Shown here in pieces: positions 1 through 6,131 of a DNA stretch of 7,332 nucleotides. This DNA comes from an uncultured Ruminococcus sp. (GTDB lineage: Bacteria > Bacillota > Clostridia > Oscillospirales > Ruminococcaceae), in NCBI GenBank assembly GCA_946404705.1, contig CAMJES010000103.1:1-7332 (forward strand). Direction: 5' to 3'. Position numbers and translations under genes: made by a program. The notes under the pieces are model-generated. The model was not told where the DNA came from. It saw only the letters and a program-made list of their open reading frames with translations, and searched no databases. The first letter of the stretch is position 1. Each line of letters begins with the position of its first letter.

Positions 1-27
1 GAGTTCAGACGTGTGCTCTTCCGATCT
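1..27. other. Illumina TruSeq adapter remnant (sequencing artefact)
   Basis: Bases 1-27 are identical to the inner part of the Illumina multiplexing read-2 primer, ending in the diagnostic GCTCTTCCGATCT. The reverse complement begins AGATCGGAAGAGC, the universal TruSeq start. This is untrimmed adapter joined to genomic DNA at base 28, so the contig really begins there. The adapter happens to be open in the acetyltransferase frame, so a gene caller would wrongly add nine adapter-encoded residues (RSEEHTSEL) to that protein. Confidence 0.97.
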
Positions 28-312
28 GGTAGCATAGCCCTTTCCTCTGTAATCGGCGTGCGTAACAACATTTTCTATAAAAGCATATGGACGAATGTTT
101 CGTGTCAGGTTAGGAATGATCACACAAACGCAAGATGAAACGAGCTTGCCGTCAACTTCGCAAACGATGATATGATGATTCTCGTCGTTGCAAATTGCCG
201 CCCAAGTATTCTGTAAATGTTCGCCGTTATCGGGAATACCAAGCTCGTGCAAATGTTTATATAATTCGAGCAGATTGCTTAATTCATTATCTCTGATTTC
301 TCTTATTATCAT
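28..312 (-). CDS. GNAT-family N-acetyltransferase, 3' end missing
   Basis: The first 95 residues of a GCN5-related N-acetyltransferase, which would transfer the acetyl group of acetyl-CoA to an amine; the substrate cannot be told. The protein starts MIIREIRDNELSNLLELYKH, a typical GNAT beta1-alpha1 opening. It reaches the acetyl-CoA pyrophosphate-binding motif A near residues 80-95 (ENVVTHADYRGKGYAT, with the R/Q-x-x-G-x-G/A signature at R89-G90-K91-G92-Y93-A94). GNAT proteins are usually 140-180 residues, so about 50-80 residues are lost at the adapter junction at base 28. The ATG overlaps the stop of the upstream epimerase gene as ATGA (312-309), and a GGTGAG ribosome site lies just before it inside the epimerase's last codons. 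The two genes are therefore probably co-transcribed and translationally coupled. The family call is firm; the substrate is unknown. Confidence 0.85.
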
Positions 313-1217
313 TTTCTCACCAAATTGTTATCAATATATTCCATATACGGCTTGCGGTTATAAACGCTGTCAAGGTTGTTTTTGTACCACTCAAACTCCT
401 CTTTCAAGCCCTTTTCCAATGGAATAGTATCAGTCATAAGATTATTTTGCTTACTCACGTCAAGGACATATTCATAATCATAGAAGCAGAAGTAATCTCT
501 CTGCGGAATTTCTTTGTCTACGCTGACAAACTCCGGGGTTTTGCAAGCTGCCTTATAGCATAACTCTATCCATTCTTTCACGGTAACAATATCCTTATTG
601 CCGACATTGAAAACGTGATTTTCGGGGTGCTTGTCTATTAGGATTTCAACAAAACGGCAGAGATCGGAAACATTGAAAAATTGCAGCTTCATATCGCCGT
701 TTTGAGGTATATAGAACGGTCTGTCCAGCAAAGCACAATCAAACGGAAACGCTTCACGGTAAAGGTTTTCATATACGCCGTAGAAATACGGAGGACGGAG
801 GATATAGGCGTTCGGTACGTTTGCTTGTAAGTATTGTTCCGCTTTCAGCTTGTTCATTCCGTAATCGCCCCAAACTGAATTGTATCCACAAGGCTGATCC
901 TCGGCAAAGGGCTGAGAATTGGTTTCTGGATAAACAGCGCTCGAGCTGATAAAAATGTAATCATTAAAGGTAACACCGGAATCAAGCAGCGTTTTAATAT
1001 GTTCTTCTGTATAAGCGGTGATGTCGAGAATAAGGTCAAAGTGATTGCCGTTGAGCCTATCGCCTAAAGCTGTTCTGTCACAACTAATATGCGCAACACC
1101 ATTGACTTGTGGTCTGCTGCCACGGTTAATAACGGTCACATCATTGTCTTTTGAAACGAAATATTCCGCCGCATATTTGCTAACAAAGGTTGTTCCGCCT
1201 GTGATAAGAATTTTCAT
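309..1217 (-). CDS. NAD(P)-dependent epimerase/dehydratase-like protein (extended SDR)
   Basis: A 302-residue cytosolic protein of the extended short-chain dehydrogenase/reductase (nucleotide-sugar epimerase/dehydratase) family, of normal length. It has an N-terminal Rossmann fold: MKILITGGTTFVSKY at residues 1-15, then the second strand VTVINRGSR (28-35), whose N-R pair suggests NADP(H). The family's SSSAVY segment is at 91-96, catalytic Y119-x3-K123 (YGMNK) follows, and RPPYFYG is at 141-147. The glycine-rich loop is unusual: where GxxGxxG is expected it reads GGTTFVS, losing two glycines, so cofactor binding may be altered or the protein may be RNA-binding/regulatory like some atypical SDRs. 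The start at 1217 is preferred over an ATG seven codons upstream because AAAGGAG lies 6 nt before it and the dinucleotide fold begins right there. It has its own promoter at 1260-1288 and is followed by the overlapping GNAT gene. The substrate is unknown. Confidence 0.88.
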   Translation of the reverse strand: MKILITGGTTFVSKYAAEYFVSKDNDVTVINRGSRPQVNGVAHISCDRTALGDRLNGNHFDLILDITAYTEEHIKTLLDSGVTFNDYIFISSSAVYPETNSQPFAEDQPCGYNSVWGDYGMNKLKAEQYLQANVPNAYILRPPYFYGVYENLYREAFPFDCALLDRPFYIPQNGDMKLQFFNVSDLCRFVEILIDKHPENHVFNVGNKDIVTVKEWIELCYKAACKTPEFVSVDKEIPQRDYFCFYDYEYVLDVSKQNNLMTDTIPLEKGLKEEFEWYKNNLDSVYNRKPYMEYIDNNLVRK

Positions 1218-1259
1218 TACTACTCCTTTCAGAATCAAGCCCTTTTTTCTATCAAAATA

Positions 1260-1288
1260 ATTCTACCACAAATCTGAAAATATTGCAA
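1260..1288 (-). promoter_or_regulatory. Sigma-A-like promoter of the epimerase-GNAT pair
   Basis: On the minus strand, TTGCAA (1288-1283), a 17-nt spacer and TAGAAT (1265-1260) form a good housekeeping promoter about 45 nt before the epimerase ATG. It lies immediately after the terminator of the tnpV gene, and the terminator's T-tract runs into the -35 box. This separates the epimerase/GNAT transcript from the mobilization operon. Confidence 0.7.
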
Positions 1289-1289
1289 T

Positions 1290-1329
1290 AAAAAACGCCG
1301 CCAAGCAGGAGATTATCCCACTTGACGGC
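1290..1329 (-). terminator. Rho-independent terminator of the xis-int-mob-tnpV operon
   Basis: On the minus strand, GCCGTCAAG (1329-1321) pairs with CTTGGCGGC (1305-1297) over 9 bp with one G-U wobble, and TTTTTT follows at 1295-1290. It starts 8 bases after the tnpV stop codon, so it closes the leftward operon. There is no T-run on the plus-strand side, so it works leftward only. Confidence 0.85.
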
Positions 1330-1337
1330 TGTGCTTA

Positions 1338-1715
1338 TTAGGTATAAATCAACTCTGTATTTACAATTTCCTCGGCACGGTAGCGAATGTTATTCATACG
1401 CTTAACCAACAACATTTGGTTTTCCGCTTTGAGCTGTTCGGTTACGCCTTCCTTTTCGGCAAGTTGTTTTACTAACCGAAAGAACAGTTCCTCTGCCTGC
1501 TGGTCGATGTCGGCGAGGTAGGCTGTGAGCTTACAGCTTGTCAGCAGAGTGGCATAGCGGATTTTGTGGTACTGCTTGATGTAGCGTAAATGCCGCTTGC
1601 CCCATATCCCGATTTCTACCTTCGGCTGTTCGGGCAGCTCCAAACACGGCAGATAATAATCACCTTGCAGTTCGTAGTGAATACCCGTTTTCTTGTCATA
1701 AATTCTCTTTTCCAT
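1338..1715 (-). CDS. tnpV: TnpV-family transposon-encoded protein
   Basis: A 125-residue protein recognisable as TnpV, a small protein of unknown biochemical role first named in the clostridial transposon Tn4451 and common in Firmicutes mobilizable elements. Family-typical segments are MEKRIYDKKTGIHYELQGDYY at the start, IGIWGKRHLRYIKQY near 36-50, the YLADIDQQAEE helix near 66-76 and RMNNIRYRAEEIVNTELIY at the C-terminus. It looks soluble and largely helical, with no signal peptide or membrane segment. The ATG at 1715 has a modest AAAGG 10 nt upstream; another ATG 7 nt further up is out of frame. The gene begins 25 bases after the relaxase stop and is the last gene of the operon, right before the terminator. 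It is used here as a marker of the element type rather than as a known function. Confidence 0.88.
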   Translation of the reverse strand: MEKRIYDKKTGIHYELQGDYYLPCLELPEQPKVEIGIWGKRHLRYIKQYHKIRYATLLTSCKLTAYLADIDQQAEELFFRLVKQLAEKEGVTEQLKAENQMLLVKRMNNIRYRAEEIVNTELIYT

Positions 1716-1740
1716 TGTTCATCAACCTTTCTTAATATAT

Positions 1741-2895
1741 TTAACGTGCGTCACGCTGTTTTGACTTTTTGAAACCTCTCGCCTGCTCGATAATCTCATT
1801 GAGCTTGCGCTTACCGAAAACCTTTTCCAACAGGCGGTAGGCATTGTTTTGCTCTCGGAGTTGATTATTCAATTCCTTCAACCTTGAATTTTCGTGTTTC
1901 AGGCTTTTGTTTTCGCTGTACAATCTGCCGTTCAGATTGTTGATACGGTGATAGTTTTCCCAGCCCAAATAGCTTTTTGCTACCGCAGATCGTACAAGAT
2001 TTTTCAGCCGCTGTATTAACGGATCTACAAATTTTTTCTTGTAGCTTTTTGCCGTCATCAAGCCCTGCGGTTCCGGGAGTTGAAGCTCGGGATTATTGTC
2101 AAGCTGATGTTCTATGCTATCGAGTGAATCTGTTGATTCCTTGATTTTTTCAACCGTCGATTTCAGACCTTTGACCTCCAACTGCTTTTCTTCAATCTCC
2201 CTGTCGAGCTCGGCAACCTCTTTGGCTCGCTCCTGCTTCTTGTAATCAAGGACGGACAGATGTTGCTCGTGAGCACCCTTCTGCTCCCACTCTATACCGT
2301 GCCGCTCCATAATTTGAGCGAGGACTTTCTTTTCGGAAAATATCCAGCGATTCCACTCTGTATCACCCCGACCATTCCCCTTGAAGCCTTGATTGGCAAG
2401 TGCCTGTTTCAGCGAAACTCGTGTTTCCAAACCTCGCTTGCTCCCTGTTGTAAACGGGACAAAGTCGATGTGAATATGCGGCGTTGCTTCGTCCATATGA
2501 AGGTGCGCAGAAAATACTCGCAGGTAGGGATTGCGCTCTTGGAAGCCTTGATAGTATTCGTCGAGGATTGTCCTCGCAAGCTCGGCGTGTTCTCCTGTCG
2601 CAGACATATCTTCCTTGTTGCCTATTTGGAAGATGATTTCGTGGAACAGCTTTTCCTGTTTTCCGGACTCGATATGCTTATAGTAATCGGGAATTTTTCT
2701 ATCTTTGCGTTTCTGTTTATCGTTGTACTGTTTCAGAGCTTCATCAAACATTTCGTGATACACTTTCTTGATTGGCTCGTTAAAGTAATCTATATTCAAA
2801 TGGGTACGCTCGCTGTCCACGTTCTCCGCTGTGAAACTGCGGCTGTTGTGTGTCACGGAGCCTTTACCCACCATAGCACTAATCGTTCTCTTCAT
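1741..2895 (-). CDS. MobV-family relaxase (Mob/Pre plasmid recombination/mobilization protein)
   Basis: A 384-residue relaxase of the Mob_Pre (MobV) family, which nicks oriT and leads the transferred strand to a recipient. Three family motifs align with pMV158 MobM: motif I THNSR (H16 and R19; H16 corresponds to MobM's nucleophilic histidine), motif II ERTHLNIDY (29-37), and motif III HLHMDEATPHIHIDFVPF (131-148), with D135-E136 and metal-binding H133/H140/H142. The second half (about 220-260 and 320-380) is charged and heptad-rich, predicted coiled coil, as usual in MobV proteins for oligomerisation or membrane/coupling contacts. The ATG has TGAGGT 7 nt upstream. It follows a 285-bp inverted-repeat-rich gap, the likely place for its oriT, and precedes tnpV. 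Tn4451 TnpZ is the comparable protein. It would need a helper conjugation system because no type IV secretion gene is visible. Confidence 0.93.
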   Translation of the reverse strand: MKRTISAMVGKGSVTHNSRSFTAENVDSERTHLNIDYFNEPIKKVYHEMFDEALKQYNDKQKRKDRKIPDYYKHIESGKQEKLFHEIIFQIGNKEDMSATGEHAELARTILDEYYQGFQERNPYLRVFSAHLHMDEATPHIHIDFVPFTTGSKRGLETRVSLKQALANQGFKGNGRGDTEWNRWIFSEKKVLAQIMERHGIEWEQKGAHEQHLSVLDYKKQERAKEVAELDREIEEKQLEVKGLKSTVEKIKESTDSLDSIEHQLDNNPELQLPEPQGLMTAKSYKKKFVDPLIQRLKNLVRSAVAKSYLGWENYHRINNLNGRLYSENKSLKHENSRLKELNNQLREQNNAYRLLEKVFGKRKLNEIIEQARGFKKSKQRDAR

Positions 2896-3180
2896 TTATC
2901 TACCTCAAATCTGTAATTATTTTCAGCTATCTTTTTACTGAGTTGCTTACTCAGGTTCTGTTACTCTTGCCAAGAGTAACGCAAAAGCACTTTTGACAGC
3001 AGAGCCATCAAAAATGCAACCTGCGAGCAGGTTTTGCGCTCTTCGAGGAGCAAGGGCAGCCCTTTGAAAAGGGCTCCCTGCACCCCGCCTAAACTTTAGT
3101 GCGTGACGATCCGTGACGGTGGTGACGATGTTTTTGACACAGCGCTATCTCTAAAAGACCGTCACGGTCGTCGCACATCG
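2896..3180. other. Hairpin-rich intergenic region, candidate oriT (and/or origin)
   Basis: This 285-bp gap between ATPase and relaxase genes holds a chain of short inverted repeats. They are TGAGT/ACTCA (2939-2953), GTTACTCTT/AAGAGTAAC with a 3-nt loop (2960-2980), CAAAAG/CTTTTG (2982-2995), AACCTGC/GCAGGTT (3018-3033), GCTCT/GGAGC with a wobble (3038-3051), AGCCCTTT/AAAGGGCT with a 2-nt loop (3058-3075), CTAAA/TTTAG (3089-3099), and the GTGACGRT cluster described separately. MobV relaxases usually nick just upstream of their own gene at an inverted-repeat site, so the position fits oriT. I cannot assign the nick. No convincing -35/-10 pair was seen here, so the relaxase is probably read from the upstream operon. 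Confidence 0.55.
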
Positions 3181-3186
3181 TCACGC
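3101..3186. repeat. GTGACGRT direct/inverted repeat cluster forming a long stem
   Basis: Plus-strand copies of GTGACG(A/G)T lie at 3103-3110, 3113-3120 and 3122-3129. Inverted copies lie at 3158-3165 and 3177-3184. GCGTGACGAT (3101-3110) pairs exactly with ATCGTCACGC (3177-3186), and CCGTGACGGT (3111-3120) pairs exactly with ACCGTCACGG (3158-3167). This gives a potential 20-bp stem with one 9-nt bulge and a 37-nt loop. The outer arm runs over the last two codons of the ATPase gene. Possible roles are iterons for the RepA-like ATPase or MobC, or part of oriT. Confidence 0.75.
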
Positions 3187-4311
3187 CGACGAAGCATTCG
3201 CTTGCTGTTCACGGTGAAGCGTGATTACCCTGCCGCTGTGAGTATGCCTGTTAGAATAACGGATACCATATTCATTGAATAGCCTTGCGGCATTGATATT
3301 AAGCTTTAGCGACAAAGCGTTTGGTTTCATATCTACGCCGAGCCAACTGACCAGCTCTGTCGGTGAGCCTTGCCAAGCAGAACTGCTCTCAGAAAACTTT
3401 TGAGAGATAACTTGGAGCAACGGCTCCGGCGGCTCTTTCCATAATTCGGTTTCCGTCCTCTCGAGCTCCCATATCAGATTATCGGGATTGCGGTTAAGGT
3501 ATAGCTTCTGATCCTGTTGGTCTCTGCCGGATATTTCAAGCGTAGCTGCTTTTGCAGTCCGCTTTTCTTTTTGCAGAACAAACGCTCCGTCGGCAGCGCC
3601 GAGCAAGCCGTTAGTTCCTGAAATCATATCAAAGCTGTCATCAGATTTTTGCTTGCGTGTATGATGAACGAGTATCATACAGATTTTGTTATTGTCGGCA
3701 AATTTTTTCAGACTGCTGATAATCTCATAATCATTCGAGTAGCTGTAATCAGCGCTTACCTCACGCACCTTTTGCAAAGTGTCAATGATTATGAGCTTGG
3801 TGTCGGTGTGCTTCGTGATAAAACTTTCCAACTGCTTGTCCAAGCCGTCATTCAACTGACTTGCCGAAACGGATAAGTACAGATTGTCGGCGCTGTCGGT
3901 ACCAAACATCTGATACAACCGCTTCTGCAAGCGACTGTAATCATCTTCAAGGGCAAGGTAAAGCACCGTACCTTTGCTGACCTTGTAATTCCAAATCGGC
4001 GTTCCGGTGCTGATATGATAAGCAAGCTGCGCCATCAAAAAGCTCTTGCCGATTTTCGGCGAGCCGACAAACAGATACAGTCCGCTGTACAGCAGACCGT
4101 CAATGATCGGCGGTCTGTTTTCATATACAGTGTCGTACAACTCAGTCATTGAAACGGTGTGCAGATAATTTTCTTCAAAACAATTTAACTCCAAACTATT
4201 GAAATCAGACAAATCATCTGCTATACTTGTATCAAGATATTTTGCTGATGACTGCTCATCACCTGCGCCAACAGGTGTGTTGTGAGCGGTCATTTCATTT
4301 TCATAACTCAT
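3181..4311 (-). CDS. RepA-like AAA_25 family ATPase/helicase
   Basis: A 376-residue cytosolic P-loop ATPase of the RecA-fold AAA_25/RepA group, related to hexameric helicases such as RSF1010 RepA. Walker A is GSPKIGKS (83-90), the catalytic-glutamate segment is ALEDD (120-124), Walker B is KLIIID (172-177), and a VHHTRK motif at 215-220 matches the sensor/histidine motif of the group. Residues 300-366 look like a winged-helix DNA-binding tail. The first 55 residues are acidic and probably flexible. The start at 4311 has a strong AAGGAGG 7 nt upstream and overlaps the mobC stop as ATGA, implying translational coupling. Lying between mobC and the relaxase, it may unwind DNA at oriT or support replication of the excised circle; that role is inferred. 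No primase or Rep initiator is visible with it. Its 3' end runs into the GTGACGRT stem. Confidence 0.88.
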   Translation of the reverse strand: MSYENEMTAHNTPVGAGDEQSSAKYLDTSIADDLSDFNSLELNCFEENYLHTVSMTELYDTVYENRPPIIDGLLYSGLYLFVGSPKIGKSFLMAQLAYHISTGTPIWNYKVSKGTVLYLALEDDYSRLQKRLYQMFGTDSADNLYLSVSASQLNDGLDKQLESFITKHTDTKLIIIDTLQKVREVSADYSYSNDYEIISSLKKFADNNKICMILVHHTRKQKSDDSFDMISGTNGLLGAADGAFVLQKEKRTAKAATLEISGRDQQDQKLYLNRNPDNLIWELERTETELWKEPPEPLLQVISQKFSESSSAWQGSPTELVSWLGVDMKPNALSLKLNINAARLFNEYGIRYSNRHTHSGRVITLHREQQANASSA

Positions 4312-4634
4312 TTACATTCCTCCTTCATTCCGCCGAGGGTAACGGCAATCAGGTTGAGCGTATCGAGTATTTCATCTGAAACCGCTCCTCTATTGCTGAT
4401 ACGCCGCAGCTCCCCGTAAATATCTTGCATTTGATTTTTGAGAGCCTTATACACTCTCGGATTACCCTGCACGATAATATCACGCTGCAAAGTGCGCTCA
4501 ATGAGGTAATCTTGCTTGGTTAAGCCTGACAGAGCGACGATTTTTTCAAAATGCTCCCATTCTTCCGGCGATACTCTGAACGCCACTGTCTTACTGCGCA
4601 AGCGGTTGTGGCGGTCTAAATTTTTAGCTGACAT
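4308..4634 (-). CDS. MobC-like ribbon-helix-helix mobilization accessory protein
   Basis: A 108-residue protein with an N-terminal ribbon-helix-helix fold: a basic beta-strand SKTVAFRVSPEEW (14-26), then helices EHFEKIVALSGLTKQDYLIERTL. The C-terminal helical part (about 60-105) resembles the MobC/relaxosome proteins that bind oriT and help the relaxase open the DNA. The G-L-T-K-Q-D-Y-L-I-E-R turn is typical of these proteins in Firmicutes elements. It starts 3 nt after the integrase stop, with CAGG 7 nt before the ATG, and its TGA overlaps the ATPase ATG, so the genes are cotranscribed. It could also act as a regulator, since RHH proteins often do both; the mobilization role rests on the neighbours. 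Confidence 0.8.
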   Translation of the reverse strand: MSAKNLDRHNRLRSKTVAFRVSPEEWEHFEKIVALSGLTKQDYLIERTLQRDIIVQGNPRVYKALKNQMQDIYGELRRISNRGAVSDEILDTLNLIAVTLGGMKEECK

Positions 4635-4637
4635 ATT

Positions 4638-5714
4638 TTAACCTGCCTTTCCGAGATCATTAAGCCTATCTGCCATATCCTTTTGCTTGGACGGGAACAA
4701 GTGTGCATAGCGATAAGTTACATCTATGCTTTCGTGTCCCAGCCTATCGGCAATGGCTAAAGCTGAAAAACCCATTTCAATCAACAAAGAAACGTGTGAA
4801 TGTCTGAGGTCGTGTATTCTGATACGCTTAACCCCGGCTTGCTTCGCTCCTCTGTCCATCTCGTGATGAAGATAGCTTTTTGAAATCGGGAATATACGAT
4901 TGTCTTCGCCACGGCTGTAAAACATTGATAAATAGTCCTGCATTTCTTCACAAAGGAAATCAGGCATATTTATCGTGCGATTGCTCTTTTTGGTTTTCGG
5001 TGACGTAATAATGTCCTTACCTGCCAAATGCTGAAATGATTTGTTGATGGTGACCGTTTGAGCTTTGAAATCAAAATCCGCCGGTGTGAGAGCTAACAAC
5101 TCACCCAATCGGATACCTGTCCAATACAGCATCTCAAATGCATAGTATGAAACTGTCTTGTCCATCATCGCTTCCGAGAAATCCCTGTACTCATCAAGTG
5201 TCCAAAACTTCATCTCCTTGCTCTCCTTTGCACCCATATTCCCGGCAATTGACGCAGGATTGGTACGCAAGCCGTAATATCGCACAGCGTGATTGAACAT
5301 AGCGCTGAGCTGATTGTGAACGGTACGGAGATACGTCTTGGAATATAGCTTCCCGTGCTTATTTTTGAGTATCCTTATCTCGTTTTGCCATTCAATCACG
5401 TCCGTTGCGGATATGTCACAGAGCTTTCTATCTTTGAAATAAGGAACAATTTTACCCTCGATAATGTTTTCCTTTGTCTGCCAAGTGTTTTCTTTGAGCC
5501 GAGGCTTTATATCCTTTTTATATAGCTCATAGAAACTGCCAAAGGACATTGTTACATCCGTTTGTTTCTGCAATAGGAACTCACGTTCCCACTCCAGCGC
5601 TTCGTGCTTTGTTGCAAACCCACGCTTAAGCTTTTGTTGGCGCTTACCCTGCCAATCTGTATAGCGGAATTGAACATACCAGCTTCCGCTTCTCTTATCT
5701 TTAAATGCGCCCAT
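4638..5714 (-). CDS. int: Tyrosine site-specific recombinase (integrase)
   Basis: A complete 358-residue phage/ICE-type integrase that would cut and join att sites to insert or excise the element. An AP2-like arm-binding domain is at about 1-48 (GSWYVQFRYTDWQGKRQQKLK), a SAM-like core-binding domain at about 55-150, and the catalytic domain from about 170. All catalytic residues are visible: R202 (TGIRLGELLAL), K240 (TSPKTKKS), H301 and R304 (HDLRHSH), H327 (LGHES) and nucleophile Y336 (YRYAHLF). The presence of the arm domain means arm-type repeats should exist near the element ends. The gene starts 7 nt after the xis-like stop, and its AAAAGGAG ribosome site lies within the last xis codons. 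This enzyme separates the element from Tn4451 itself, which uses the serine recombinase TnpX. Confidence 0.95.
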   Translation of the reverse strand: MGAFKDKRSGSWYVQFRYTDWQGKRQQKLKRGFATKHEALEWEREFLLQKQTDVTMSFGSFYELYKKDIKPRLKENTWQTKENIIEGKIVPYFKDRKLCDISATDVIEWQNEIRILKNKHGKLYSKTYLRTVHNQLSAMFNHAVRYYGLRTNPASIAGNMGAKESKEMKFWTLDEYRDFSEAMMDKTVSYYAFEMLYWTGIRLGELLALTPADFDFKAQTVTINKSFQHLAGKDIITSPKTKKSNRTINMPDFLCEEMQDYLSMFYSRGEDNRIFPISKSYLHHEMDRGAKQAGVKRIRIHDLRHSHVSLLIEMGFSALAIADRLGHESIDVTYRYAHLFPSKQKDMADRLNDLGKAG

Positions 5715-5721
5715 TTACACA

Positions 5722-5919
5722 TCACTCCTTTTCACTATTTGTTCTGGTCGCATAAATATGATCGTGAAAAAATTTACGGTCAATTCTTCCCGGAAGTGTA
5801 AGGCATCCGGTCGCCTTTAGCTCTTTATTCAGCTTTTGAATGAGTTTGTATGCGTAAGATTCGGATACGCCCAATTCCTCCGCAACTTCACTCACTCGCA
5901 TAAACATAGTTCCTGACAT
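5722..5919 (-). CDS. Small HTH protein, probable excisionase (Xis-like)
   Basis: A 65-residue protein with an N-terminal helix-turn-helix of the HTH_17/excisionase type: MRVSEVAEELGVSESYAYKLIQKLNKEL (residues 6-33), then GCLTLPGRIDRKFFHDHIY, the short beta-wing and tail typical of element-borne Xis proteins. It would bind and bend att DNA so the integrase can excise. The start at 5919 is chosen over the ATG six codons upstream because AAAGGGGG lies 7 nt before it and would be inside the coding part otherwise. It is the first gene of the leftward operon, directly before int. It could instead be a MerR-like regulator; its position and size favour Xis. Confidence 0.8.
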   Translation of the reverse strand: MSGTMFMRVSEVAEELGVSESYAYKLIQKLNKELKATGCLTLPGRIDRKFFHDHIYATRTNSEKE

Positions 5920-5937
5920 AGACAAACCCCCTTTCAT

Positions 5938-6052
5938 AGTAAATTATAATTTATTTCGTGTCGGAATACTTTCTGACCGCCAACCGATTCGCCCGGGCGG
6001 ACATACCTTTACTGTGATATGCGACAGATAACTAAACTATATTGCTTAGTCT
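5938..6052 (-). promoter_or_regulatory. Structured leader of the xis-int operon with a possible 17-residue leader ORF
   Basis: Transcription from the 6059-6087 promoter should begin near 6052, leaving about 130 nt of leader before the xis ATG. It contains a GC-rich patch unlike its AT-rich surroundings: the perfect palindrome CGCCCGGGCG (5990-5999) and CCGCC/GGCGG arms across 5977-6001. A short frame from ATG at 6004 to TAA at 5951 reads MSARANRLAVRKYSDTK. AAAGG is only 1 nt before that ATG, so translation is doubtful. The leader could be an attenuator or a recombination site; it is not a recognised riboswitch. Confidence 0.35.
6031..6050. promoter_or_regulatory. Candidate operator O1 (20-bp imperfect palindrome)
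   Basis: ACTAAACTATATTGCTTAGT is a near-perfect dyad (ACTAA-RC-WATATW-GY-TTAGT), starting within a few bases of the predicted xis transcription start. It shares ACTAAAC-TATAT with the two 14-bp copies at 6064 and 6141, suggesting the same binding protein, probably the divergent XRE regulator. Confidence 0.6.
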
Positions 6053-6058
6053 ATTTCT

Positions 6059-6087
6059 ATTATACTAAACATATATGATTAAGTCAA
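6059..6087 (-). promoter_or_regulatory. Promoter of the leftward xis-int-mob operon with operator O2
   Basis: The minus strand reads TTGACT (6087-6082), a 17-nt spacer and TATAAT (6064-6059), a near-consensus sigma-A promoter. The 14-bp element ACTAAACATATATG (6064-6077) fills most of the spacer and touches the -10 box, so a bound regulator would block RNA polymerase. Confidence 0.85.
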
Positions 6088-6131
6088 GCGGATTGAGTTA
6101 GAAAAAATAAAACTTTTTTGTTTAATTTTTG

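Noticed and set aside
188..427. 79-codon plus-strand frame across the GNAT/epimerase junction
   Set aside because: It is a shadow of two recognisable minus-strand genes; its translation is cysteine-rich and low in information.
1218..1238. Longer epimerase start (MILKGVV before MKILITGG)
   Set aside because: The AAAGGAG ribosome site lies between the two ATGs and fits only the downstream start at 1217.
2260..2916. 218-codon plus-strand open frame opposite the relaxase gene
   Set aside because: It lies antisense to the relaxase gene, whose three motifs are intact. The hydrophobic translation matches no family and no promoter or ribosome site precedes it.
2939..3186. CRISPR array
   Set aside because: The repeats are short, inverted and irregularly spaced, without unique spacers of constant length or cas genes.
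3181..5714. Type IV secretion or coupling protein genes that would make this a self-transmissible ICE
   Set aside because: The only ATPase present has RepA/AAA_25 features, not VirB4/VirD4 features, and no membrane proteins are encoded, so IME is the better term.
5920..5937. Longer start for the Xis-like protein (MKGGLS before MSGTM)
   Set aside because: The extra codons are the AAAGGGGG ribosome site itself.
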